Shown here one piece after another: positions 8,262 through 16,074 of a stretch of DNA of 51,763 nt (position 1 is the first letter of the stretch; each line of letters begins with the position of its first letter). Source of the DNA: Streptomyces albicerus (GTDB taxonomy: Bacteria; Actinomycetota; Actinomycetes; Streptomycetales; Streptomycetaceae); contig NZ_VWMY01000030.1 in assembly GCF_008905045.1 (NCBI RefSeq), positions 1 through 51,763 of the forward strand. Direction: 5' to 3'. The notes beneath the pieces are model-generated. The model saw only the letters and a program-made list of their open reading frames with translations. It made no database searches and was not told where the DNA came from. A program made the position numbers and the translations under genes.

Positions 8262-8852
8262 ATGCAGCCCCTCATCGATCACGCACGCTCCTTCCGCAAG
8301 CAGTCCGCGGACCGCCCGGAGGAGTTCGCCCGCCTCGCCGAAGGCCAGTCCCCGCAGGTCCTGTTCATCACCTGCTCCGACTCGCGGGTCGTCCCGGCCC
8401 TGATCACCGGAGCCCGGCCCGGTGAACTCTTCGAGTTGCGCACCGCGGGCAACATCGTCCCCCCTCACACCTCTTCGCAGCCGACCAGCGAAGCGGCCAC
8501 CATCGAGTACGCGGTGGAGGTGCTCGGGGTCGCGGACATCGTCGTCTGCGGCCACTCCCACTGCGGAGCCGTCGGCGCGCTGGTACGCGGGGAGGACCTG
8601 ACCGCCGTACCCGCTGTACGGGACTGGCTGGCGCACTCGACTCCGCGTCCCGAAGGGGCCGTCGAGGATCCGACCGTCACCGAGGCCGTCCAGAGCCACA
8701 TACTCACGCAGCTGCTGCGCCTCCGCTCCTACCCGTGCGTGGCACGGCGTCTGACGGACGGTCAACTGCGGCTGCACGGCTGGTTCTACGAGGTCCACAC
8801 CGGCTCCGTACGCGCGCACGACGTGCGGGCCGACTCCTTCGAGGAGCTGTGA
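8262..8852 (+). CDS. Beta-carbonic anhydrase
   Basis: Interconverts CO2 and bicarbonate in the cytoplasm. 196 residues, full length. Zinc ligands are Cys38 and Asp40 in TCSDSR, with His98 and Cys101 in CGHSHCGAVGAL; Arg42 of the Asp-Arg dyad is present. AGGAGG lies about 8 nt before ATG 8262. Its stop overlaps the start of the SulP transporter (GTGA), an arrangement pointing to bicarbonate transport coupled to hydration. Confidence 0.95.
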   Translation: MQPLIDHARSFRKQSADRPEEFARLAEGQSPQVLFITCSDSRVVPALITGARPGELFELRTAGNIVPPHTSSQPTSEAATIEYAVEVLGVADIVVCGHSHCGAVGALVRGEDLTAVPAVRDWLAHSTPRPEGAVEDPTVTEAVQSHILTQLLRLRSYPCVARRLTDGQLRLHGWFYEVHTGSVRAHDVRADSFEEL

Positions 8853-10336
8853 GCAGCACCATGGGCACCACCGCAAGCAACCGAACGAAGTTCCCCTTCC
8901 TGCGGCAGGACTTCGCCGCATCGCTCGTCGTCTTCCTCGTCGCCCTGCCGCTGTGCGTGGGCGTCGCCGTGGCCTCGGGTGTACCGGCCGAACTCGGCCT
9001 GGTCACCGGCATCGTGGGCGGGCTCGTCACCGGGCTGCTGCCCGGCAGCAGCCTGCAGGTCTCGGGTCCGGCCGCGGGTCTGACCGTGCTGGTCTTCGAG
9101 GCCGTGCGCGAGTACGGACTGCCCGTGCTCGGAGTCATCGTGCTGGCCACGGGGCTGATCCAACTCGCCATGGGCGCCCTGAAGCTGGGGCGATACTTCC
9201 GGGCCATCTCGGTGGCCGTCGTCGAGGGCATGCTGGCCGGGATCGGACTCGTCCTGATCGCGGGACAGCTCTACTCGGTGGCCGGCACGGAGGCGCCCGC
9301 CTCGGGTCTGGGCAAGCTGGCCGGGCTGCCCGGCCTGATCGCCGACTCCGCCGGGTCCACCGAGGCGCTGGCCTCGTTCGGGCTCGGGGCCGGCACCATC
9401 GCCGTACTCGTGCTGTGGAAGCACCTGCCGCAGAAGGTGCGTACGGTGCCGGGGGCGCTCGGCGCGGTCGCGCTCGCCACGCTCGTGACGCTGGTGTTCA
9501 GCCTGCCCGTGGCGACCGTCGAGGTCCAGGGACTGCTCGACTCGATCCAGCTGCCGGGGCTCGAGGCAGTCGGCGAGCTGGCGAGCGTGGGCGTGCTCGG
9601 CACGATCCTGGCGTTCGTGCTGATCGCCTCGGCGGAGTCGCTGTTCAGCGCCGCCGCCGTGGACCGGCTGCACGACGGGCCGCGCACCGAGTACGACAAG
9701 GAACTGATGGCGCAGGGCGCCGGCAACACGGTCTGCGGGCTGCTCGGCGCGCTGCCGATGACCGCCGTGATCGTGCGCAGCGCGGCGAACGTACAGGCGG
9801 GCGCGCGGACGAAGGCGTCCCGGGTGCTGCACGGTGTGTGGCTGCTGCTGTTCGCGGCGCTGCTGCCGGCCGTGCTCGCCTACATTCCGCTGCCGGCGCT
9901 CGCGGGCATCCTCGTCCACGCGGGCTGGAAGCTCATCCCGCTGCGTGAGATCGCGGCGCTGTGGCGCGAGCACCGGGGCGAGGCACTGATCCTGGTCGTC
10001 ACGGCCGTGTCGATCGTCGCGGTGAGCATGTTCGAGGGCGTGCTGATCGGTCTGGCCCTCGCGGTCGCCAAGACCGCCTGGGAGGCCTCGCACATCAAGC
10101 TGGAGGTCATAGACAAGGGAGCGGGGCCCGTGCAGGCGTACCTGTCGGGCAATGCCACGTTCCTGCGGCTGCCGAAGATACTCGACAGTCTGGAGGCGCT
10201 GCCCCAGGACCGGCCGGTCGTGCTGGACCTGGCGGGGCTGCACCACCTGGACCACGCGTGCAGGACGGCGCTGGAGAACTGGGCGGAGCGGCACAGTGCC
10301 ACGGGGACGGAGCCGGTGAAGGTCACGACGCCGTAG
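8849..10336 (+). CDS. SulP-family anion transporter (probable bicarbonate/sulfate)
   Basis: 495 residues with about 11-12 membrane helices. It opens with FPFLRQDFAASLVVFLVALPLCVGVAVASG, and SulP signatures such as GLVTGLLPGSSLQVSGPAAGLTV follow. A short STAS-like C-terminus (about 420-490: LPQDRPVVLDLAGLHHLDHACR) completes the family layout. Coupling to carbonic anhydrase makes bicarbonate the best guess; sulfate cannot be excluded. I place the start at the GTG overlapping the upstream stop; the ATG at 8861 is the alternative. A strong hairpin follows 28 nt after the stop. Confidence 0.92.
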   Translation: MSSTMGTTASNRTKFPFLRQDFAASLVVFLVALPLCVGVAVASGVPAELGLVTGIVGGLVTGLLPGSSLQVSGPAAGLTVLVFEAVREYGLPVLGVIVLATGLIQLAMGALKLGRYFRAISVAVVEGMLAGIGLVLIAGQLYSVAGTEAPASGLGKLAGLPGLIADSAGSTEALASFGLGAGTIAVLVLWKHLPQKVRTVPGALGAVALATLVTLVFSLPVATVEVQGLLDSIQLPGLEAVGELASVGVLGTILAFVLIASAESLFSAAAVDRLHDGPRTEYDKELMAQGAGNTVCGLLGALPMTAVIVRSAANVQAGARTKASRVLHGVWLLLFAALLPAVLAYIPLPALAGILVHAGWKLIPLREIAALWREHRGEALILVVTAVSIVAVSMFEGVLIGLALAVAKTAWEASHIKLEVIDKGAGPVQAYLSGNATFLRLPKILDSLEALPQDRPVVLDLAGLHHLDHACRTALENWAERHSATGTEPVKVTTP

Positions 10337-10364
10337 CCCCCGTAACGCCGTAGACGCGGTAGGA

Positions 10365-10399
10365 CCTGGTCCGAGGCTCGACCGGAGCCTCGGACCAGG
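10365..10399 (+). terminator. Strong hairpin after the carbonic anhydrase-SulP operon
   Basis: Perfect 15-bp arms (CCTGGTCCGAGGCTC and its complement) with a 5-nt loop. An A/T-rich stretch follows (ATATCGTTAAAAT) that probably also carries the slipin promoter. Confidence 0.85.
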
Positions 10400-10451
10400 C
10401 ATATCGTTAAAATGATGACAAAAGCGGCGACTCGACTGACAGGGGGTCGTC

Positions 10452-11570
10452 ATGCTCCAGGAACTCCTGGTCGCGGCCGCGACGGCCGGATCCGTCGGGG
10501 TCGTGTACCTCGCGGCGGCGGCACGGATCGTCAAGCAGTACGAGCGGGGCGTGGTCCTCAGGCTCGGGCGCCTGCTCGGATCGCCGCGCCCTCCGGGGTT
10601 CACGCTGGTGATCCCCGCGATCGACCGACTGCACAAGGTGAACATGCAGATCGTGACGATGCCGGTGCCCGCGCAGGAGGGCATCACCCGGGACAACGTC
10701 ACGGTGCGCGTCGACGCCGTCGTCTACTTCAAGGTGGTCGACGCGGCGAACGCGATCATCCGGGTCGAGGACTACCGCTTCGCGGTCTCCCAGATGGCGC
10801 AGACGTCACTGCGGTCGATCATCGGCAAGAGCGACCTCGACGACCTCCTGTCGAACCGCGAGAAGCTCAACCAGGGCCTGGAGCTGATGATCGACAGCCC
10901 GGCCGTGGACTGGGGCGTCTCCATCGACCGCGTCGAGATCAAGGACGTGTCCCTGCCGGACGCGATGAAGCGGTCGATGGCCCGGCAGGCCGAGGCCGAC
11001 CGTGAGCGGCGGGCCCGGATCATCAACGCCGACGCGGAACTCCAGGCGTCGAAGAAGCTCGCGGAGGCCGCCGGGGTGATGTCCCAGCAGCCGGCCGCGC
11101 TCCAACTGCGGCTGCTGCAGACCGTGGTGGCGGTCGCGGCCGAGAAGAACTCCACGCTCGTACTGCCGTTCCCGGTGGAGTTGCTGCGCTTCCTGGAGCG
11201 GGCGCAGCAGCCGAACGAGCCGCACGGGACGGACGGACGACCGGCGAACGACGCCCGTGGGACGGAGCTCCAGCGGACGAACGAGGCTCATGGGACAGAT
11301 ACCCAAGTGCTTAACGAGCCTTACGGAACAGACACCCAACCGCTGAACGAGCCTTATGGGACAGACACCCAGCAGCTGAACGAAGCCGACAGGACGGGCA
11401 GCCGACAGCTGGACGAGGCCGACGCGGCGGACAACCGCCAACTGAACGAGGCCGACGGGACAGACGAGCGGCAGCTGGACGAGGCCGACAGGACGGACAA
11501 CCCGCAGGCGCCGGAGACAGCGGCGACGACGCCAACTCCCCCGCCATCCGGGTCATCTGACACTCCGTGA
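10452..11570 (+). CDS. Slipin/band-7 (SPFH) membrane protein with an 11-residue repeat tail
   Basis: 372 residues. One N-terminal membrane segment (about 2-24) is followed by a stomatin-type SPFH domain: IVKQYERGVVLRLGRLLG, PGFTLVIPAIDRLHKV, DAVVYFKVVD and a coiled-coil part (MARQAEADRERRARIINADAE). These proteins assemble membrane microdomain scaffolds. The normal slipin ends near residue 250. Here residues 255-353 are nine tandem 11-residue units of consensus NEADGTDxRQL, strongly acidic and probably disordered, then a Thr/Pro/Ser end. AGGGGG lies 6-7 nt before ATG 10452. It lies downstream of the SulP terminator, so it is probably its own unit. Bacterial slipins often pair with NfeD, but none is seen here. 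Confidence 0.92.
   Translation: MLQELLVAAATAGSVGVVYLAAAARIVKQYERGVVLRLGRLLGSPRPPGFTLVIPAIDRLHKVNMQIVTMPVPAQEGITRDNVTVRVDAVVYFKVVDAANAIIRVEDYRFAVSQMAQTSLRSIIGKSDLDDLLSNREKLNQGLELMIDSPAVDWGVSIDRVEIKDVSLPDAMKRSMARQAEADRERRARIINADAELQASKKLAEAAGVMSQQPAALQLRLLQTVVAVAAEKNSTLVLPFPVELLRFLERAQQPNEPHGTDGRPANDARGTELQRTNEAHGTDTQVLNEPYGTDTQPLNEPYGTDTQQLNEADRTGSRQLDEADAADNRQLNEADGTDERQLDEADRTDNPQAPETAATTPTPPPSGSSDTP
11214..11510 (+). repeat. 33-bp coding minisatellite, nine units
   Basis: Exact 33-bp period from AAC at 11214 through 11510, nine units with no frame change. Units 4 and 5 (11313 and 11346) are the most alike, so duplication is recent there. The outer units are more diverged. Several units are less GC-rich than the surrounding coding DNA (for example CCTTACGGAACAGACACC). 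Confidence 0.9.
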
Positions 11571-11665
11571 GAACGCCACGCTACGCGCGTGGTTCACGTG
11601 TTCCAGGCGGCGTGATACACACAGGCGGGTCACATTCTCCTGTCCGCCAACAGGAAGGTTGCCCC

Positions 11666-13027
11666 ATGTCCGCAACACGACGCGAAGTGCTCGCCCGCTC
11701 CGGTGCCCTGGGAGTGGGCATCGCCTTCACCGGAGCCCTGTCGGAGCTCTTCACGGGTACGGCCGCCGCGCTGGGCCACACCGGATACGGTCCCCTGATC
11801 CCCGACCCGGACGGCCTGCTGGACCTGCCGAAAGGTTTCCGCTACCGGGTGCTGTCCCGCGAGGGCGACCAGCTGCTCTCCGGCGAGGGCCGGGTGCCCA
11901 GCAACCACGACGGCATGGCCGCCTTCGCCGGCAGACACGGCCGCGTCCACCTGGTCCGCAACCACGAGAACCGCAACACCGGCCGGATCCCGGTCCCGAC
12001 GGTCCAGGGCCTCACGTACGACCCGATGGGCAAGGGCGGCTGTACGGCGCTGACGCTCGACGCGCACGGGCACGTGCTCGGCGAGCGGGTCGCGATCGCC
12101 GGTACGGCCGTCAACTGCGCGGGCGGGCCCACCCCTTGGGGCACGTGGCTCACGTGCGAGGAGACCGAGGACAAGGCCGGCACGAACGGCTACACCAAGG
12201 ACCACGGCTTCATCTTCGAGGTCGACCCGACGAACCCGCACCGCACGGGCGCCGAACCCCTCGCCGCGATGGGCCGCTTCCAGCACGAGGCGATCGCCGT
12301 CGACCCGGAGCGCGGCATCGTCTACGAGACCGAGGACGCCTTCGAGAAGCCCTTCGGCCTCTTCTACCGTTTCCTGCCCAACAAGCCGGAGGGCGGCCGC
12401 GGTTCGCTCCGCGCGGGCGGCCGGCTCCAGGCGATGCGCGTGCCGGGCGTACCGGACCTCTCCTCGATCCAGGAGACCGGCGCGACCTTCGACCACATCG
12501 AGTGGGTGGACGTCCCGGACCCCCTGGCGGCCCAAACCCCCATCCGCTTCCAGGACTTCGGCCCCAAGGGCATCACCCACGCGCAGAAGCTGGAGGGCTG
12601 CTACTGGGGCGGGAAGTGTGTCTACTTCGTCTCGTCCTTCGCGCACGCCGACGAGGGTTCGGCCGCCGACCACTTCGGCCAGATCTGGCGGTACGACCCC
12701 GCCGCCCGCCGTCTCACGCTCGTGATCGTCTTCGGGCCCGACACGGACGTACAGCTCCCCGGCGAGTCCCCCGACAACATCTGCCTCGCCCCCACCGGCG
12801 GCCTCATGGTCTGCGAGGACGGCGAAGGGGCACAGCACGTGTACGGCGTGACGCGGCGCGGCGAGGTGTACGCGATGGCCCGCAACCGGCAGAACATCGG
12901 CACGCCCGAGGCCCCGGAGTGGGGCGAGTTCGCGGGCGTCGCCTTCTCGCCCGACGGCAGGACGATGTACGTGAACTGCTACACACCGGGGACGACGTTC
13001 GCGGTGACGGGGCCCTGGCGGAGGTAG
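11666..13027 (+). CDS. PhoX/DUF839-type secreted phosphatase-like protein with a Tat signal
   Basis: 453 residues. The N-terminus has a twin-arginine motif (TRREVLARSGALGVG) and hydrophobic stretch, so export is probably folded through Tat. The body matches the PhoX-like beta-propeller family (DUF839): GRVHLVRNHENR, WGTWLTCEETED, GRFQHEAIAVDPE, LMVCEDGEG, VAFSPDGRTMYVN. PhoX enzymes are Ca/Fe-dependent phosphomonoesterases; the acidic metal-site clusters ETED and CEDGEG are present. Substrate is unproven. AGGAAGG lies 7 nt before ATG 11666. A polyphosphate kinase gene follows, which suggests a phosphate context. Confidence 0.87.
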   Translation: MSATRREVLARSGALGVGIAFTGALSELFTGTAAALGHTGYGPLIPDPDGLLDLPKGFRYRVLSREGDQLLSGEGRVPSNHDGMAAFAGRHGRVHLVRNHENRNTGRIPVPTVQGLTYDPMGKGGCTALTLDAHGHVLGERVAIAGTAVNCAGGPTPWGTWLTCEETEDKAGTNGYTKDHGFIFEVDPTNPHRTGAEPLAAMGRFQHEAIAVDPERGIVYETEDAFEKPFGLFYRFLPNKPEGGRGSLRAGGRLQAMRVPGVPDLSSIQETGATFDHIEWVDVPDPLAAQTPIRFQDFGPKGITHAQKLEGCYWGGKCVYFVSSFAHADEGSAADHFGQIWRYDPAARRLTLVIVFGPDTDVQLPGESPDNICLAPTGGLMVCEDGEGAQHVYGVTRRGEVYAMARNRQNIGTPEAPEWGEFAGVAFSPDGRTMYVNCYTPGTTFAVTGPWRR

Positions 13028-13058
13028 CCGCCCCGCGCCCGGAGGGGACTCAGGGGAC

Positions 13059-13181
13059 TCACTTCTTGCCGCCGACCGCCTCCTTCCGCATGAGGTCGAG
13101 GAGGCTCGGAGTCCCCTCCGTGGTGCGTACGTCGACGAAGGCGCGTGACGCCCCCGGGCCCGTGTGAGACGAGGGCCACAC
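13059..13181 (-). other. Coding-like fragment, possible small ORF or gene remnant
   Basis: Minus-strand frame from GTG 13181 to TGA 13059, 40 codons. Nearly all third positions are G or C, and it ends SLLDLMRKEAVGGKK, which reads like a natural protein C-terminus (AFVDVRTTEGTPSLLDLM before it). No ribosome site is clear at the GTG. It lies antisense in the leader of the polyphosphate kinase gene. It could be the tail of a deleted gene or a real microprotein; the family is not recognised. Confidence 0.35.
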
Positions 13182-13222
13182 CGACCGGTCACCATGGAGA
13201 GAACCGACCTGAGGGGCGCGCG

Positions 13223-14116
13223 ATGACCAAGAAGGACAGGAAGGACAGCAGGCGGAAGGCCGAGAACGCCACCCTGCGTGAGCTGCTGCGCGTCCCCGTC
13301 GGCGAACGGATCGCCCTCTCGGGGTACGACTCCTCGGCGACCCCGGGCGGCGCCATGGCCCCCGAGTCCAAGACCGCCGGTCTCGCCGCCACGACCCGGA
13401 TGGGCGAACCCCTCGCCGACCTGCAGGAACGCCTCTGGGCCGCGAGCACGGCAGGCGACCAGCGCCGGATCCTCCTCGTCCTCCAGGGCATGGACACCAG
13501 CGGCAAGGGCGGCACGGTCAAGCACGTCATCGGCCTCTTCAACCCCGCCGGCTGCCGCATCCACGCCTTCAAGGCGCCGACCCGCGAGGAGCTGAGGCAC
13601 AACTTCCTCTGGCGCGTCAGAAGGGCGCTCCCCCGCCCCGGCGAGTTCGGCATCTTCGACCGCTCCCACTACGAGGACGTCCTCGCCGCCCGGGTCCGCG
13701 AACTGGTCCCGCGCACCGAGATCGAGACCCGCTACGCCCAGATCAACGACTTCGAGAAGTCCCTCACGAACGACGGCGTCACCGTCGTCAAGTGCTTCCT
13801 GCACATCTCGTACGAGGAACAGCGGCGCCGCCTCCTGAAGCGCCTGGACAACCCACGCAAACACTGGAAGTTCAGCCCCGCGGACATCGACGACCGGGCC
13901 CTGTGGCCCGCCTACCAGGACGCCTACGAGCTCGCCCTGGAGCGATGCGCGACGGACGACGCCCCCTGGCACCTCGTCCCGGCCGACCGCAAGTGGTACC
14001 GGAACTGGGCGGTCAGCAGACTGCTCCTGGAACACCTGACGGCCCTGGACCCGCAGTACCCGAAGGCGGACTTCGACGTGGCGGAGTGCCGGAAGCGGCT
14101 GCTGGCGGACAGCTGA
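13223..14116 (+). CDS. ppk2: Polyphosphate kinase 2 family protein
   Basis: 297 residues. PPK2 enzymes move phosphate between polyphosphate and nucleotides. Walker A is at GMDTSGKGGTVKHV (89-102). The lid/Walker B region FDRSHYEDVL (145-154) and KWYRNWAVSRLLLE follow, matching the one-domain PPK2 class. ATG 13223 has GAGGGG about 7 nt upstream; the extension to 13145 is not supported. It follows the PhoX-like gene on the same strand after 195 nt. Direction (ATP/GTP synthesis or polyP synthesis) cannot be told from sequence. Confidence 0.92.
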   Translation: MTKKDRKDSRRKAENATLRELLRVPVGERIALSGYDSSATPGGAMAPESKTAGLAATTRMGEPLADLQERLWAASTAGDQRRILLVLQGMDTSGKGGTVKHVIGLFNPAGCRIHAFKAPTREELRHNFLWRVRRALPRPGEFGIFDRSHYEDVLAARVRELVPRTEIETRYAQINDFEKSLTNDGVTVVKCFLHISYEEQRRRLLKRLDNPRKHWKFSPADIDDRALWPAYQDAYELALERCATDDAPWHLVPADRKWYRNWAVSRLLLEHLTALDPQYPKADFDVAECRKRLLADS

Positions 14117-14186
14117 GCCCTGCCCTCGCCCGCTCCCCCGCCACCTGGACCGCCTTCATCGCGCACGCCCGACACCGAGCGCGACA

Positions 14187-14218
14187 TAACCGGATACTCC
14201 AACCCATCCGGTTAACGT
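14187..14218 (+). promoter_or_regulatory. Inverted repeat overlapping a leaderless promoter
   Basis: TAACCGGAT (14187-14195) and ATCCGGTTA (14206-14214) are perfect 9-bp arms with a 10-nt spacer. The -10-like TAACGT (14213-14218) begins inside the right arm and ends 6 nt before the GTG at 14225. The left arm falls where a -35 would be, so this looks like an operator on the deacetylase promoter. Confidence 0.5.
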
Positions 14219-14224
14219 CGCTCC

Positions 14225-15043
14225 GTGAACACCTTTGTACGGAGAGTCATCGCCGCCTGCGCACTGGGAGCCGCCCTCACCTCCTGCGGCACCTCAGCAG
14301 CCCCTCGCGCGGTCATCACCAAACCCTCCACCGTTGCCACGCCTTCCCGGCCGCCCACCATGGCCCCCGGCCCCGCCGGCCTCACCCCGGTCTTCAAGAA
14401 CGCCCCCCGCACCCACGGCAAGACCGTCGCCCTCACTTTCGACGCCGACATGACGGCCGACCAGGGCCCACGGGCAGCCGCAGGCGAGCGCTTCGACAAT
14501 CCCCAGCTCATCGCGACACTGCGGCACCTGAAGGTCCCGGCAACCGTCTTCATGACGGGCCGGTGGGCAGAGGAGTACCCGACGCAGGCACGGGCCATCG
14601 GACGCGACCCCCTCTTCGAGATCGCCAACCACTCCTACAGCCACTACGCCTTCACGGACGACTGCTACGGACTGCCGACGGTCCCCGAGTCACGGATGCG
14701 GGCGGACGTGGAGCGGGCGTTCACGGCGTTCCGCAAGGCAGGCGTGGAGCACCCCATGCCGTACTTCCGTTTCCCCGGCGGGTGTTACGACCGCCGCGCG
14801 CTGCACGCGCTGCGCGCGACCGGCGTGACGGCCGTGCAGTGGGACGTGGTGAGCGGGGACGCGTTCGCGAAGGACGCGGGTGCCGTGGCGCGGGAGGTGC
14901 TGGACGGGGTGCGGCCCGGTTCCGTCGTAGTCATGCACTGCACGCGCAGTGCGGCTCCGGCGACCGAGGAGGCCGTACGGACGATCGTGCCCGAGCTGCG
15001 GAAGCGCGGGTACCGGTTCGTAAAGGTGTCGGACCTGATCTGA
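14225..15043 (+). CDS. Polysaccharide deacetylase (NodB homology) lipoprotein
   Basis: 272 residues. Signal peptide with lipobox LTSC (Cys21), a Pro/Thr-rich spacer (about 30-60), then a NodB domain. The domain has TFDAD (71-75) in place of the usual TFDDG, the metal motif HSYSH (His136, His140), and FRFPGGCYDRRAL, QWDVVSGD and VVVMHC. Likely removes acetyl groups from cell-wall or extracellular glycans at the outer face. The Asp-to-Ala change inside TFDD may alter catalysis. Promoter appears leaderless, with an inverted repeat over it. Confidence 0.88.
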   Translation: MNTFVRRVIAACALGAALTSCGTSAAPRAVITKPSTVATPSRPPTMAPGPAGLTPVFKNAPRTHGKTVALTFDADMTADQGPRAAAGERFDNPQLIATLRHLKVPATVFMTGRWAEEYPTQARAIGRDPLFEIANHSYSHYAFTDDCYGLPTVPESRMRADVERAFTAFRKAGVEHPMPYFRFPGGCYDRRALHALRATGVTAVQWDVVSGDAFAKDAGAVAREVLDGVRPGSVVVMHCTRSAAPATEEAVRTIVPELRKRGYRFVKVSDLI

Positions 15044-15090
15044 TCCGGCCCGATCCGCCCTGTCTGATCTGATCCGACCCGGCCCGATTC
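15035..15090 (+). repeat. 29-bp imperfect tandem duplication over the deacetylase stop
   Basis: CTGATCTGATCCGGCCCGAT at 15035 recurs at 15064 as CTGATCTGATCCGACCCGGC followed by CCGAT, an offset of 29 bp. The gene's stop codon is inside the first copy. Confidence 0.6.
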
Positions 15091-15190
15091 ATCGGCACAG
15101 CCGCTCAAAGCGATCGGATTCTTTTGTTGGACGGTTGAAACGTCACGGTGGAGGCTGGAGCGTACCGAAAGAATCCCAGGAGGAACCTCC

Positions 15191-16051
15191 ATGCAGACAC
15201 GCACCATCGGTGACGTCCAGGTCGGAGCGATCGGTCTGGGCGGTATGCCGATGTCCATCGAGGGGCGCCCCGACGAAGCGCGTTCGGTCGCGACGATCCA
15301 CGCCGCGCTGGAGGCGGGCGTGACGCTGATCGACACCGCGGACGCGTATCACCTGCACGCTGACGAGGTCGGCCACAACGAGTCCCTGATCGCCCGCGCG
15401 GTGGCCGGGTACGGCGGCGACACCTCGGACGTGCTGATCGCGACGAAGGGCGGTCATCTGCGTCCGGGCGACGGCTCGTGGACACTGAACGGTTCGCCCG
15501 AGTACCTGAAGAAGGCCTGCGACGCGTCGCTCGAGCGGCTCGGCGTCGAGGCCATCGGGCTCTACCAGTTCCACCGGCCGGACCCGAGGGTCCCGTACGC
15601 CGAGTCGGTCGGGGCGATCCGCGATCTGCTGGACGCGGGCAAGATCCGCTTCGCGGGCATCTCCAACGCCGACCCCGACAAGATCCGGCAGGCCAACGAG
15701 ATCCTCGGCGGCCGGCTGGTGAGCGTGCAGAACCAGTTCTCGCCCGCGTTCCGTTCCAGCGAGCGGGAGTTGGAGCTGTGCGCGGAGCTGGGTATCGCGT
15801 TCCTGCCGTGGAGTCCGCTGGGCGGGATCTCGCAGGCCGGCGAACTGGGCTCGCGCTTCGCGGTGTTCGCGGACGTGGCGCAGACACACGGGGTGAGCCC
15901 CCAGCAGGTGTGCCTGGCATGGATGCTCGCCAAGGCTCCGGTGGTGATCCCGATTCCGGGCTCCTCCCGCCCGGAGACCATCCGCGACTCGGTCGCCGCG
16001 ACGGAGCTGAAGCTGTCGGCCGAGGAGCAGGCCCGCCTCGACGCGGCGTAA
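15191..16051 (+). CDS. Aldo/keto reductase
   Basis: 286 residues, a complete NAD(P)H-dependent AKR barrel. Catalytic tetrad Asp48 and Tyr53 (IDTADAY), Lys86 (IATKGG) and His128 (YQFHRPD). The C-terminal cofactor motif VVIPIPGSSRPETI is present. The sequence resembles the bacterial oxidoreductase group close to pyridoxal/organic-hydroperoxide-type AKRs, but the substrate is not predictable. AGGAGG lies about 7 nt before ATG 15191. No operon partner is visible. Confidence 0.92.
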   Translation: MQTRTIGDVQVGAIGLGGMPMSIEGRPDEARSVATIHAALEAGVTLIDTADAYHLHADEVGHNESLIARAVAGYGGDTSDVLIATKGGHLRPGDGSWTLNGSPEYLKKACDASLERLGVEAIGLYQFHRPDPRVPYAESVGAIRDLLDAGKIRFAGISNADPDKIRQANEILGGRLVSVQNQFSPAFRSSERELELCAELGIAFLPWSPLGGISQAGELGSRFAVFADVAQTHGVSPQQVCLAWMLAKAPVVIPIPGSSRPETIRDSVAATELKLSAEEQARLDAA

Positions 16052-16062
16052 CGAACCCGTCC

Positions 16063-16068
16063 TACGCT
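16063..16068 (+). promoter_or_regulatory. -10-like box of a leaderless gene
   Basis: TACGCT, 6 nt before the ATG at 16075, with no ribosome site between them. Confidence 0.45.
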
Positions 16069-16074
16069 GAAAGC

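Noticed and set aside
8189..8425. Short frame overlapping the carbonic anhydrase start
   Set aside because: Overlaps the true start out of frame and has no coding signal of its own.
11581..11665. PHO box upstream of the PhoX-like gene
   Set aside because: Only one GTTCAC-like half unit; direct repeats with 11-bp spacing are absent.
11630..14035. 801-residue open frame on the minus strand
   Set aside because: Long antisense frames are common in high-GC DNA. It lies opposite the PhoX-like and ppk2 genes, has no domain signature, and its composition follows complement codons.
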